A stretch of 37,527 nt of DNA from an uncultured Lachnospiraceae bacterium (GTDB lineage: Bacteria > Bacillota > Clostridia > Lachnospirales > Lachnospiraceae), in the NCBI GenBank assembly GCA_947652925.1, contig CANTEW010000023.1, forward strand, positions 1 to 37,527, written 5' to 3'. How positions within the stretch are numbered: the stretch's first letter is position 1; each line of letters opens with the position of its first letter. Of the stretch, positions 26,182 through 33,965 are shown piece by piece. The notes beneath the pieces are model-generated. The model had not been told where the DNA came from and made no database searches. It worked only from the letters and a program-made list of their open reading frames with translations. Both the position numbers and the translations under genes were made by a program.

Positions 26182-28254
26182 CTATCCCTCTTTTTCCCTT
26201 ACTTTCACAAATCCGCACGCCTCACTCGCGCAGACCAGCTTGCTGCCCTTCTCCAGCAGATGACCGCCGCATTGGGGACATTTTTCTTTGGAGGGCTTCT
26301 GCCAGGACATGAACTCACAGTCTGGATTGTCCTCACAGCCATAATACTTCCGGCCTTTTTTCGTCTTCTTAAGGACTACTTCTTTGCCGCACAAGGGACA
26401 GGGGACCCCAATCTTCTCATAATATGGTTTCGTATTCCGGCATTCGGGAAACCCAGGGCAGGCCAGGAATCTTCCATGGGGCCCGTATTTTATCACCATA
26501 TTGCGCCCACACAGCTCACAGACCACATCCGTGACCTCATCCTCGATCTTCACCTGTTCCAACTCTTCCTGGGCGGCATCAATGGCTTCTTTCAGCCCTG
26601 GATAGAAATCGCGCACGATCTTCTTCCATTCTACCTCCCCTTCTTCCACCTTGTCCAGCAGTTCCTCCATGGCCGCAGTAAAATGTACGTCCATGATAGA
26701 CGGGAACGCCTGCAGCATGATCCCGTTGACCACCTCTCCCAGCTCTGTGATATATAGGTTTTTCTTCTCCTTCGCCACATAATGCCTGCTTATCAGTGTA
26801 GTGATCGTGGGCGCATAAGTACTCGGCCGTCCGATACCCAATTCTTCCAGAGTCCTCACCAAGGATGCTTCCGTGTAATGCGCAGGGGGCTGGGTAAAAT
26901 GCTGCTCTGGGACCAGCTCCTGCACGGAAAGCTCCGTGTCCTCATCCAGTCCTTTTGCCAGGACCACACCGCTCTTCTTATCCTCATCCTGGGAATAGAC
27001 AGACAAAAAACCGTCAAATAAGATCTTTGACGCCGACACTGTGAAGATATAGTCCCCTCCGGCGATCTTCACCGAAGTCGTCTCATACCTGGCATCCCTC
27101 ATCTGACTGGCTGTAAAGCGCTTCCATATGAGTTGATAGAGCCTGTACTGATCCCTGGCCAGAGATTCTTTGATACTGGCGGGGGTACGGACTATATCTG
27201 TGGGACGGATGCCTTCATGGGCATCCTGGATCTTCTTGCCCTTCTCAGGTCCTTTTTTCCTCTCGGCCGTATAGCTGTCCCCGTATGTCTGGGCGATATA
27301 CTCTTTCGCATTCTTTTTTGCCTCTTCTGATATCCGGGTGGAATCTGTACGCAGGTAACTGATCAGAGCCACCGTACCGGCTCCTTTGATATCCACCCCT
27401 TCATACAGCTGCTGGGCCAGACGCATCGTCTTCTGGGTAGAGAAATTCAGCGTCTTTGCCGCTTCCTGCTGGAGTGTGCTCGTGGTGAAAGGCAAAGGCG
27501 CCTTTTTCACCCGTTCGCCTTTTTTGATCTCATCCACCCGGTAAGATACGCCCTCCAGCCCCTTTAAGATCACATCCATCTCTTCCCTGTCATGGATGGC
27601 GATCTTCTCTTCCCTGGAACCATAAAATTTTGCCACCAGCGGCTTCTTCTCCCCTGGAATGTCAAGGACCGCCTCTAAGGACCAATACTCCTCCGGTATA
27701 AATGCATTGATCTCATCCTCCCTGTCGCCGATCAGACGGAGGGCTACCGACTGTACACGCCCGGCACTCAAGCCTCTCTTGACCTTGGCCCACAGCACCG
27801 GACTGATCTGATACCCCACCAGCCTGTCCAGGGTGCGCCTTGCCTGCTGTGCATCCACAAGGTTCATATCGATGTCCCTTGCCTCTTTCAACGATGTCTT
27901 CACCGCGTTCTTTGTGATCTCGTTAAAAGTGATCCGGTGCATCTTCCCCTCATCTGTATGGAGAGCCGTTTTCAAATGCCATGAGATCGCCTCTCCCTCC
28001 CGGTCAGGGTCAGTCGCCAGGAAGATCTTGTCTGCTTTCTTCGCAGATTTCCTGAGCTTTGCCAGAAGCTCCCCCTTCCCCCGTATAGTGATGTACTTTG
28101 GTTCAAAATCGTGTTCCACATCAATGCCAAGCTGACTCTTCGGCAAATCTCTTACGTGTCCCTGGGAGGCGGCGACTTCATAATTTTTTCCTAAAAATTT
28201 CTTGATTGTCTTCACCTTTGCCGGTGATTCCACGATCACTAGATACTTTGCCAT
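26182..28254 (-). CDS. topA: DNA topoisomerase I
   Basis: A 690-residue type IA topoisomerase that relaxes negative supercoils. The N-terminal Toprim domain shows VIVESPAKVKTIKKFLG with Glu9 and the metal-binding TDPDREGEAI (about 81-90). The active-site Tyr300 is in ISYLRTDSTRIS. The C-terminal part carries two full four-Cys zinc fingers (CELCGRNM...CPGFPEC and CPLCGKEV...CEDNPDC) and a third of the same kind (CPQCGGHL...CASEAC). AGGAG lies seven bases before the ATG. It is the third gene of a comM-dprA-topA run, a conserved order in Firmicutes, and ends in a strong terminator. Confidence 0.97.
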   Translation of the reverse strand: MAKYLVIVESPAKVKTIKKFLGKNYEVAASQGHVRDLPKSQLGIDVEHDFEPKYITIRGKGELLAKLRKSAKKADKIFLATDPDREGEAISWHLKTALHTDEGKMHRITFNEITKNAVKTSLKEARDIDMNLVDAQQARRTLDRLVGYQISPVLWAKVKRGLSAGRVQSVALRLIGDREDEINAFIPEEYWSLEAVLDIPGEKKPLVAKFYGSREEKIAIHDREEMDVILKGLEGVSYRVDEIKKGERVKKAPLPFTTSTLQQEAAKTLNFSTQKTMRLAQQLYEGVDIKGAGTVALISYLRTDSTRISEEAKKNAKEYIAQTYGDSYTAERKKGPEKGKKIQDAHEGIRPTDIVRTPASIKESLARDQYRLYQLIWKRFTASQMRDARYETTSVKIAGGDYIFTVSASKILFDGFLSVYSQDEDKKSGVVLAKGLDEDTELSVQELVPEQHFTQPPAHYTEASLVRTLEELGIGRPSTYAPTITTLISRHYVAKEKKNLYITELGEVVNGIMLQAFPSIMDVHFTAAMEELLDKVEEGEVEWKKIVRDFYPGLKEAIDAAQEELEQVKIEDEVTDVVCELCGRNMVIKYGPHGRFLACPGFPECRNTKPYYEKIGVPCPLCGKEVVLKKTKKGRKYYGCEDNPDCEFMSWQKPSKEKCPQCGGHLLEKGSKLVCASEACGFVKVREKEG

Positions 28255-28293
28255 GTCCTATCTCCTGTATTTGCAAATGCATATATCTATGCA

Positions 28294-29163
28294 TCATGAT
28301 CTTATATAATGATTCTTTCCTATCTCCTCCACCAGACCCATGATCTGCAGCTCTGTCAGGATAGACAGCACCTTCCCTGGAGGAAATCCACTCTTCTGGA
28401 TCAATGTCTCATGATCTGTCGGTTGGAAATCTACACAACTATACACCAAATCCAGATCCCTTGCAAGACCTATCTGTTTTTTTTTGCCGCTCCCCTTTGT
28501 ACTATATGTATCCATCCCCAGCTCATTTAGAACCATTTCCGGCGATAATGCGATCACAGCCCCCTGGCTGATCAATCCATTACATCCTTCACTCAAAGTA
28601 TCTGTTACCCGTCCTGGAACAGCGAATACAGTCTTCCCCTGCTCCAGAGCGCAGTCCACCGTGATCAGCGACCCGCTCTTCTTCTTAGCTTCTATCACCA
28701 GCAATGCATCAGACAGACCACTGATGATACGGTTCCTGGCCGGAAAATGCCATCCCGCCGGCGGCGCCCCGGGCGGATATTCACTGATGAGCCCGCCATT
28801 TAACGGGATCTTCTCGTACAGATCCCTGTTGCTCTTGGGATAACATACGTCTGCACCACAGCCCAGCACGGCAAAGGTCGGTGTAGGTCCCTGTAAAGCT
28901 CCCCTGTGGGATTCTCCGTCTATCCCCAGCGCCATCCCACTGATGACCTGGACACCATGATCGCTGAATACCCGGGCATATTCCCAGGCTACATGCCTGC
29001 CATAGCCGCTGCAGCTGCGTGCGCCTACCATGCCGATCGTCAGCTGCTCTTCTTTCGGCAGGCGCCCCCGCACATACAGACAGGCGGGCATATCCGGCAG
29101 AGAGCGCAATCTGCGGGGATATCCCTGCTGGCTCTCTGAGATACGTTGTAGGATCTCTTCCAT
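28294..29163 (-). CDS. dprA: DNA-processing protein DprA
   Basis: A 289-residue RecA loader that binds incoming single-stranded DNA during transformation. The Rossmann-like core is clear: VGARSCSGYGR, GVQVISGMALGIDGESHRGAL, TFAVLGCGADVCYPKSN, GGLISEYPPGAPP, FPARNRIISGLSDALLVIEAKKKSGSLIT and VFAVPGRVTD. The C-terminal winged-helix part (about 235-289) is present. I prefer the ATG at 29163; a GTG four codons upstream is possible but lies only two bases after the AGGA site. It follows comM by 21 bp. Natural competence is not proven by this gene, which is widely kept in non-competent bacteria. Confidence 0.95.
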   Translation of the reverse strand: MEEILQRISESQQGYPRRLRSLPDMPACLYVRGRLPKEEQLTIGMVGARSCSGYGRHVAWEYARVFSDHGVQVISGMALGIDGESHRGALQGPTPTFAVLGCGADVCYPKSNRDLYEKIPLNGGLISEYPPGAPPAGWHFPARNRIISGLSDALLVIEAKKKSGSLITVDCALEQGKTVFAVPGRVTDTLSEGCNGLISQGAVIALSPEMVLNELGMDTYSTKGSGKKKQIGLARDLDLVYSCVDFQPTDHETLIQKSGFPPGKVLSILTELQIMGLVEEIGKNHYIRS

Positions 29164-29184
29164 AATATATATCACATCCTGCTT

Positions 29185-30717
29185 TTATAGATATTTCTGT
29201 TCCACGATACGATATCCGAACGCTTCCCGGATATGGACGTCTGTGATCAGCTCCTCCCCTTCCAGATCGGCGATGGTACGGGACACTTTCAAGATCCTGT
29301 GGTAAGAACGGGGACTCAGACGCTGCCCTGTGTAGATCCGCTCCATCCATCGCCGCGCCTCCCGGGTCATAGGACAATACTCTTCCAGGTCCTTTCCGTC
29401 CAGCTGGCTGTTGGACCGTATCCCTTTTCCCGCATAACGCTCCTGCTGGATCTTCTGCACCTCCATGACCCTCTCCCGTATCTGGGCCGAAGATACAGGG
29501 CTGCTGCCCCCTGTGATCTGCTCATACGTGGGTTCTCTTGTCTCCACACACAGATCCAGCCTGTCCAATAACGGACCACTGATCTTACTCAGATACCGCC
29601 TCACTTGTGCAGGCGTACAGCGGCACCGGTCCAGATCCGGATAATAGCCGCATGCACAAGGGTTCATAGCCGCTACCAGCATACAGTCCGCGGGAAATGT
29701 ATAGATCCCCTGCACCCTGGATATATGGATATATCTCTCCTCTAAAGGCTGCCGCAAGATCTCCAGGCTCCTCCTGGAAAACTCCGGAAACTCATCCATG
29801 AACAGGACACCTCTGTGGGCCAGTGTGATCTCTCCAGGCCGGGGTGTACGCCCGCCTCCCGCCAACGCCTGGGGAGAGATCGTATGATGGGGACTGCGGA
29901 AAGGCCTCCGGCTGATGACAGGCTGCTCTTTGGTCAGCAGCCCTGCAATGCTGTATATCTCTGTGATCTCCAGACATTCTTCTCTGGTAAGGGGCGGCAG
30001 GATACCTGGTATCCGTTGAGCCAGCATAGATTTTCCAGAACCAGGACTGCCGATATATAGAAGATCATGCATACCCGCCGCCGCGATCAGCGTAGCGCGC
30101 ACTGCCCCCTCCTGCCCCCGGATATCAGAAAGATCTGGTCCGCCCAGGTCCGTCTCCAGATGCTCAAAAGACAGACGGGACTGTCGGCCGCCCTCCTGCG
30201 CCAGGCATCCTTTTGCCAGCAGATCCACCACCCTTTGCAGGTCATCCACACCCACCACCCGGATGCCCTCGATCAGCTGGCCTTCCGCTTCATTGTCTTT
30301 GGGGACGATGCATGTATGGCACCCCGCTCCCCTGGCTTTATGTACGATGGGCAAGACACCCCATACGCCCTTGATCTTCCCATCCAGCCCTAATTCCCCG
30401 ACGACCATGACACCTTCCAAATGTCTCTTCGGGATCCTCCCTAAAGCAGTCAGGATAGCCAGTGCCACCGGGAGATCATAGCCTGTCCCCTCTTTGCGCA
30501 CATCCCCCGGCGCCAGATTCACAGTTATCCGTTTCGCCGGAAGCCCCATCTTTTTATTATGGAATGCCGTTCGGACACGGTCCTGGGTCTCTTTTACCTG
30601 GGAATTGACATAGCCCACCATGGAAAACATGGGCAGACCGTCACTTACATCTGCTTCCACCTGGACAGGCACTGCCTCCATACCCAAAATAGCCGCAGAA
30701 CATACACTGCTGAACAT
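29185..30717 (-). CDS. comM: YifB/ComM family Mg-chelatase-like AAA+ ATPase
   Basis: A 510-residue protein of the ComM/YifB family; ComM in other bacteria is a hexameric helicase that promotes branch migration during recombination of transforming DNA. The N-terminal Lon-like fold domain (about 1-170) includes FSMVGYVNSQVKETQDRVR and LAPGDVRKEGTGYDLPVA. The AAA+ core has Walker A GSPGSGKS (223-230), the Walker B-like LFMDEFPEFSR and AAMNPCACGYYPD, a Cys-containing stretch typical of the family. The C-terminal lid ends SRTIADLEG. It is first in the comM-dprA-topA unit. Its leader overlaps a nested inverted-repeat element, so its promoter is uncertain. Confidence 0.95.
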   Translation of the reverse strand: MFSSVCSAAILGMEAVPVQVEADVSDGLPMFSMVGYVNSQVKETQDRVRTAFHNKKMGLPAKRITVNLAPGDVRKEGTGYDLPVALAILTALGRIPKRHLEGVMVVGELGLDGKIKGVWGVLPIVHKARGAGCHTCIVPKDNEAEGQLIEGIRVVGVDDLQRVVDLLAKGCLAQEGGRQSRLSFEHLETDLGGPDLSDIRGQEGAVRATLIAAAGMHDLLYIGSPGSGKSMLAQRIPGILPPLTREECLEITEIYSIAGLLTKEQPVISRRPFRSPHHTISPQALAGGGRTPRPGEITLAHRGVLFMDEFPEFSRRSLEILRQPLEERYIHISRVQGIYTFPADCMLVAAMNPCACGYYPDLDRCRCTPAQVRRYLSKISGPLLDRLDLCVETREPTYEQITGGSSPVSSAQIRERVMEVQKIQQERYAGKGIRSNSQLDGKDLEEYCPMTREARRWMERIYTGQRLSPRSYHRILKVSRTIADLEGEELITDVHIREAFGYRIVEQKYL

Positions 30718-30741
30718 CCTTTATCCCTCACATCGTTTTAA

Positions 30742-31028
30742 TGTTTGAAAAATGAAGCGAATGCTTCTTAAAAAAGATCATCTGAAAATGAAAGAACTAA
30801 TGTAGCGACCAGCTGACTTCTGTATCGATCGCACCACCTATTTTACCATCTGCCGCGTTGGTCTGCACTCAATTCCGGTCCGTGCTGAACATGTGCCACT
30901 GGCACATAGCACCGTTGATCGCTGTAGCCACCGCTACACCTCATTCCTCCGCCTTGCAGAGTGACAAGATATCCGGCACACTTTATTATAGAAGTCAGCT
31001 TGTCGATACACTAGAAGGTTTTCAAACA
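30742..31028. mobile_element. Nested inverted-repeat element (MITE-like or IS relic), 287 bp
   Basis: The element is bounded by TGTTTGAAAA (30742-30751) and its exact complement (31019-31028). Inside, 24-base arms at 30801-30824 and 30987-31010 match at 21 of 24 positions. The core holds two small perfect hairpins: ATGTGCC/GGCACAT (around 30890-30906) and TGTAGC/GCTACA (around 30921-30936). A 36-base segment at one arm (30978-31013) recurs with 32 matches at 36719-36754 in this window, which supports a dispersed repeat. No transposase is present. A structured RNA is an alternative, because an extended -10 motif (TGGTATAAT, minus strand, 31041-31049) could drive transcription leftward through it. 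Confidence 0.55.
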
Positions 31029-31090
31029 CGCTCTAAAGGGATTATACCACGATCACCTCCAGAGCAATAGAAAAGATCTCTTAACTTTTT

Positions 31091-31138
31091 ATAAAAAAAG
31101 GATGCCAAACACACTCCAGGCATGTTCGGCACCTTTTT
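31091..31138 (-). terminator. Intrinsic terminator after the thioredoxin/FTR pair
   Basis: On the minus strand, AAAAAGGTGCC and GGCATCCTTTTTTT form a long stem with a one-base bulge around an inner imperfect hairpin, ending in seven T. It begins 2 bp after the stop codon at 31141. Confidence 0.75.
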
Positions 31139-31140
31139 GA

Positions 31141-31344
31141 TCATCCTTTATTCTTATAGTATAACATACAATGGCAATACCCTTCAAAGTCCGGGTCTTC
31201 GATCTGTTCCCGGAACTCCTGGCACATGCATTTATTTTCCTCCGTACGCTCCAGACGGCAAGGGCAGTAACCCCCCGTCTTCTCCAGTCCTTCCCGGACT
31301 GACTTGACAATATCTCCATCAGGATTCAGGGTTATCTTCTTCAT
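31141..31344 (-). CDS. Ferredoxin-thioredoxin reductase catalytic-chain-like protein
   Basis: A 67-residue protein with the three paired cysteine motifs of the ferredoxin-thioredoxin reductase catalytic chain: Cys27-Pro-Cys29, Cys39-Met-Cys41 and Cys57-His-Cys59. These bind a 4Fe-4S cluster and provide a redox-active disulfide. The chain is shorter than the plant/cyanobacterial form, and the spacing between motifs differs. I start it at the ATG at 31344, which has GAGGTG seven bases upstream. It lies 4 bp after a thioredoxin gene, which makes thioredoxin the obvious substrate, reduced with electrons from ferredoxin. No variable chain is seen nearby. Confidence 0.8.
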   Translation of the reverse strand: MKKITLNPDGDIVKSVREGLEKTGGYCPCRLERTEENKCMCQEFREQIEDPDFEGYCHCMLYYKNKG

Positions 31345-31348
31345 ACCT

Positions 31349-31660
31349 TCACACCTCATCAATAAATCGTTCCAACGCCTCTTTCGCCAAAAAACCGCTG
31401 CTGCGCTTCACCTCTCTGCCGTCTTTGAACAACAAGAGCGTGGGCACCGCACTGATCGAAAACTGTCTGGCAAGAGCCGCCTCCTGATCCACATCCACTT
31501 TTCCCACCAGGATATCGTCCCGGCTGCTCTCCAGTCCTTCCAGGACCGGTGCCAACATCTTACAAGGCCCGCACCATGTGGCAAAAAAATCCACCAAGAC
31601 CGGTTTTTCAGCCTTTAATACCTGACTCTCAAATCCTCCATATGTAATATGCATACCCAT
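31349..31660 (-). CDS. trxA: Thioredoxin
   Basis: A 103-residue thioredoxin with the active site WCGPC (Cys30, Cys33) and the cis-Pro loop AVPTLLLF. It is a small, general disulfide reductase of the cytoplasm. GGAGG lies nine bases upstream of the ATG. It directly precedes the ferredoxin-thioredoxin-reductase-like gene, suggesting it is reduced from ferredoxin rather than by NADPH-dependent TrxB. It is probably part of the transcript that begins with murI. Confidence 0.94.
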   Translation of the reverse strand: MGMHITYGGFESQVLKAEKPVLVDFFATWCGPCKMLAPVLEGLESSRDDILVGKVDVDQEAALARQFSISAVPTLLLFKDGREVKRSSGFLAKEALERFIDEV

Positions 31661-31706
31661 GTAAATATGCCTCCTTTCCTATCTTATGATAAAAGTCCAT
31701 GATCGC

Positions 31707-32162
31707 TCAATTTAAAAGAGAAAAATCAGAAGAAGACTTGGGCCGTACATTGACCGAGATATAACAATCCGCCACTGTCTCCTCGTTCAGTTCAAGAGAA
31801 TAGTCCACCTGTATATCGATCTTCTCCTCCGATTCCTCGCACTTGATCCTAGTCGCTGAGATCCCCATCTGTATGGAGCCAAAAGGCGTCTGGTAAAAAG
31901 TCACATTCTTTTTCTGGGGTGTGAATATCATATGTACGTTTGCTGTCCCTTTCTTACGGACTTCCATGGACTCATTATTGACCTTGATCAAATTCACTGT
32001 CGGATCAGAGAACCCCTCAAACGCTTCATCAAATCTGATAAAATGTTTGCCGTTCTGAAAATGATACTGTCCCACAGTCACCATCTCAATGGGCTGCTGC
32101 GCCCCCTGGCACTCCCCCATCACCTGCAGGCCGGTAACGCTCACGAATACATCTTTCGTCAT
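31707..32162 (-). CDS. DUF1934 family protein (YwiB-like)
   Basis: A 151-residue protein of the DUF1934 family, with a beta-barrel (calycin-like) fold and no known activity. Typical family features are the alternating strands around QYHFQNGKHFIRFDE, a central MIFTPQKKNVTFYQTPFGSIQMGI and the final VDYSLELNEE...DCYISVNV. I use the ATG at 32162, preceded by GAGAGGG; six codons upstream are open but overlap murI. It follows murI closely and is followed by thioredoxin. The partner genes do not suggest a clear role. Confidence 0.82.
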   Translation of the reverse strand: MTKDVFVSVTGLQVMGECQGAQQPIEMVTVGQYHFQNGKHFIRFDEAFEGFSDPTVNLIKVNNESMEVRKKGTANVHMIFTPQKKNVTFYQTPFGSIQMGISATRIKCEESEEKIDIQVDYSLELNEETVADCYISVNVRPKSSSDFSLLN

Positions 32163-32176
32163 ATGTAACATCCCTC

Positions 32177-33001
32177 TCAATATTCTTCAATATCAATTTT
32201 CTGTGTCATCCCTACATCGTAGGGCAGGATACTATTTGCAAATTCCTTAAAACTCTCCGCCAGGTCGCTGACAAAAAAACGATACGGAAATCCTTTCTCA
32301 TCTGTCCCAGGATTGGTGAGACCCTCCGAATCCAGCAGCCGCTTCAATTCCTGGGCGGCCTCATAAGCCGGGTTCACTAAAGTGACCCGATCCCCCATGA
32401 CTTCCCCGATCATAGACCGCAGCAGAGGATAATGCGTACATCCCAAAACAAGTGTATCCACCTGCTCTTCTTTCATCTGTTCCAGATAACGCTCGGCCAC
32501 CTGCCGGGTGATCGTGTCATGGATCCATCTCTCTTCCACCAGCGGCACAAAGAGCGGACATGCTTTCTCGATCACTGTGATCCGCGGATCGATCTTGCGG
32601 ATAAAGTCTCTGTAGATATGGCTCCCCACAGTCCCTTCCGTGCCGATCACCCCGATCCGTCCATTGACCGTAGCACTTGCCGCCACCCGCGCACCGGGTT
32701 TGACCACCCCGATCATGGGGAGGCTGTTCTCACGCGACACTTCATCCAGCGCAAATGCACTGGCCGTATTACACGCGATCACAATGGCTTTCACACCCTG
32801 CGTCTGTAAAAAACGGATGATCTGCCGGGAAAACATCAGGATCGTCTCCCTGGACTTACTGCCGTAAGGAAGCCGGGCCGTATCACCAAAATATACGATC
32901 TGCTCCGCTGGGAGACCACGCATGATCTCCCGGGCCACCGTCAGCCCTCCCACCCCGGAATCAAAAACCCCAATGGGCGACTCTGCCGCTCCTCTGTCCA
33001 T
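32177..33001 (-). CDS. murI: Glutamate racemase
   Basis: A 274-residue racemase that makes D-glutamate for peptidoglycan. The two catalytic cysteines are visible: Cys77 in VIACNTAS and Cys188 in LGCTHYPLL. The N-terminal IGVFDSGVGGLTV (catalytic Asp13) and FGDTARLPYG motifs are intact. GGAAGGGGGAG precedes the ATG. It is first in a four-gene unit (murI, DUF1934, trxA, FTR-like) with its own promoter at 33038-33066. Confidence 0.96.
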   Translation of the reverse strand: MDRGAAESPIGVFDSGVGGLTVAREIMRGLPAEQIVYFGDTARLPYGSKSRETILMFSRQIIRFLQTQGVKAIVIACNTASAFALDEVSRENSLPMIGVVKPGARVAASATVNGRIGVIGTEGTVGSHIYRDFIRKIDPRITVIEKACPLFVPLVEERWIHDTITRQVAERYLEQMKEEQVDTLVLGCTHYPLLRSMIGEVMGDRVTLVNPAYEAAQELKRLLDSEGLTNPGTDEKGFPYRFFVSDLAESFKEFANSILPYDVGMTQKIDIEEY

Positions 33002-33037
33002 ACTGTTGCTCCCCCTTCCTTTACCGGATCTTCATCT

Positions 33038-33066
33038 ATTTTATCATCCTTTTATTTTATGCGCAA
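33038..33066 (-). promoter_or_regulatory. Promoter of the murI operon
   Basis: On the minus strand, TTGCGC (33061-33066), 17 bases, TAAAAT (33038-33043), about 35 bases before the murI start codon. Confidence 0.6.
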
Positions 33067-33075
33067 CCACCTCAT

Positions 33076-33108
33076 AAAAACAGCAAGTGATCTTAGCAGA
33101 CCACTCGC
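33076..33108 (-). terminator. Intrinsic terminator of the germination operon
   Basis: On the minus strand, GCGAGTGGTC and GATCACTTGC form a 10-bp stem with two G-U pairs and a 6-base loop, followed by TGTTTTTAT. It begins 2 bp after the stop codon of the small ORF at 33111. Confidence 0.8.
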
Positions 33109-33110
33109 CT

Positions 33111-33326
33111 TTATCTTCCCGGCAGCCATCGAAAACTGATCTTCACCGGCATCTCTCTATCCCCCCTGCACTCCCCATCTTCCTCAGAAAAACAATACCC
33201 CGGATACATACTCCCCCACCAGGCATACACCGGCGTCTTGATACACGAAGGGCGATACACAGACAGGAGAACGAACATCCAAACAAGTGCCAATATGATA
33301 TATCTCCTCAATCCTCTACAGGCCAT
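33111..33326 (-). CDS. Small hypothetical membrane protein in the germination operon
   Basis: A 71-residue ORF. Residues 8-24 form one hydrophobic helix or signal anchor (YIILALVWMFVLLSVY). The rest is short, with two cysteines in PGYCFSEEDGEC and a basic C-terminus, and would lie outside the membrane. It starts 18 bp after the gerAC-like gene, and the operon terminator sits 2 bp after its stop, which supports its being a real gene. Its ribosome-binding site is poor: AAAGG abuts the ATG. It does not resemble the missing C-terminal domain of GerAC. Function unknown. Confidence 0.45.
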   Translation of the reverse strand: MACRGLRRYIILALVWMFVLLSVYRPSCIKTPVYAWWGSMYPGYCFSEEDGECRGDREMPVKISFRWLPGR

Positions 33327-33344
33327 CCTTTCTTTATGATCTGT

Positions 33345-33965
33345 CTATAAGTATGGCCCACTTTCTTTCAATTTAATCAATGGCAATGCAGGAAGTCCCT
33401 CCTGACCGTACCAGCTGTTGTACACTTGCCGGAGGGTCACCCCCGTTTTTTTCTGGGAATAGGGGCGGTTTTCATAGATGCCCACCAGATATTCCCCGAT
33501 CGTTTGGTTATCCTTTCCTTGGTAGGCCATGACCTCTTCCACGTCGCCAGCCCTGAAAACATACAGATCTTCCCCCACCGAAGGATCCCCTTTCAGATAA
33601 TTCAGCAGACCCGCGCACTGATCCTGGCGTATCAGCTCTTCTCCCAGGATCAATACCTGCATATGGCCCACGTCCAGATACTTTTCCTGGCTCCGGTCAT
33701 ATTCTTTCTCGATCTCCTTAAAATTCCTGCCGGACAGGGATACATTCCCTGGATCTTCCCCTTCCTCCGGTTTCTCCTGTCCGGTGGCTCCAGGAAGATC
33801 CGCCATCCCATAGGTGACCCGGTACTGACTGTTCTCATAATCTACCGACATGACCAAAGGATACAGCCGCTTCTCAGGTTCCACACCGCTGCACCCACAC
33901 AGGGCAAAGATAACACCGCATGACAAAACCACTGCAAACAGGATCTTCTCCACATTCCTCTTCAT
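33345..33965 (-). CDS. gerAC: Ger(x)C-type spore germination lipoprotein, N-terminal domain only
   Basis: A 206-residue lipoprotein: a basic start, a hydrophobic stretch and the lipobox LCGC (Cys at about 25). The sequence then follows the N-terminal domain of GerAC/GerBC proteins (KRLYPLVMSVDYEN, LDVGHMQVLILGEEL, LRQVYNSWYGQ, LPALPLIKL). Full-length relatives have about 370-400 residues; this one ends right where the second domain should begin. The bases after the stop do not continue that domain in any frame, so it is not a simple frameshift. The start overlaps gerAB by 4 bp. Either a naturally short form or a truncated gene. Confidence 0.8.
   Translation of the reverse strand: MKRNVEKILFAVVLSCGVIFALCGCSGVEPEKRLYPLVMSVDYENSQYRVTYGMADLPGATGQEKPEEGEDPGNVSLSGRNFKEIEKEYDRSQEKYLDVGHMQVLILGEELIRQDQCAGLLNYLKGDPSVGEDLYVFRAGDVEEVMAYQGKDNQTIGEYLVGIYENRPYSQKKTGVTLRQVYNSWYGQEGLPALPLIKLKESGPYL

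Noticed and set aside
30885-30910. GCCACTG resembling part of a cobalamin riboswitch
   Set aside because: It is only the loop side of a small perfect palindrome (GTGCCACTGGCAC); the other B12-riboswitch boxes are absent.
30858-31070. Plus-strand 70-codon frame inside the nested inverted-repeat element
   Set aside because: The frame spans palindromic arms and hairpins that explain the sequence better; no ribosome-binding site.
33326-33345. Frameshift joining the short gerAC to the next ORF
   Set aside because: The downstream ORF begins with its own membrane helix and does not resemble the GerAC second domain in any frame.
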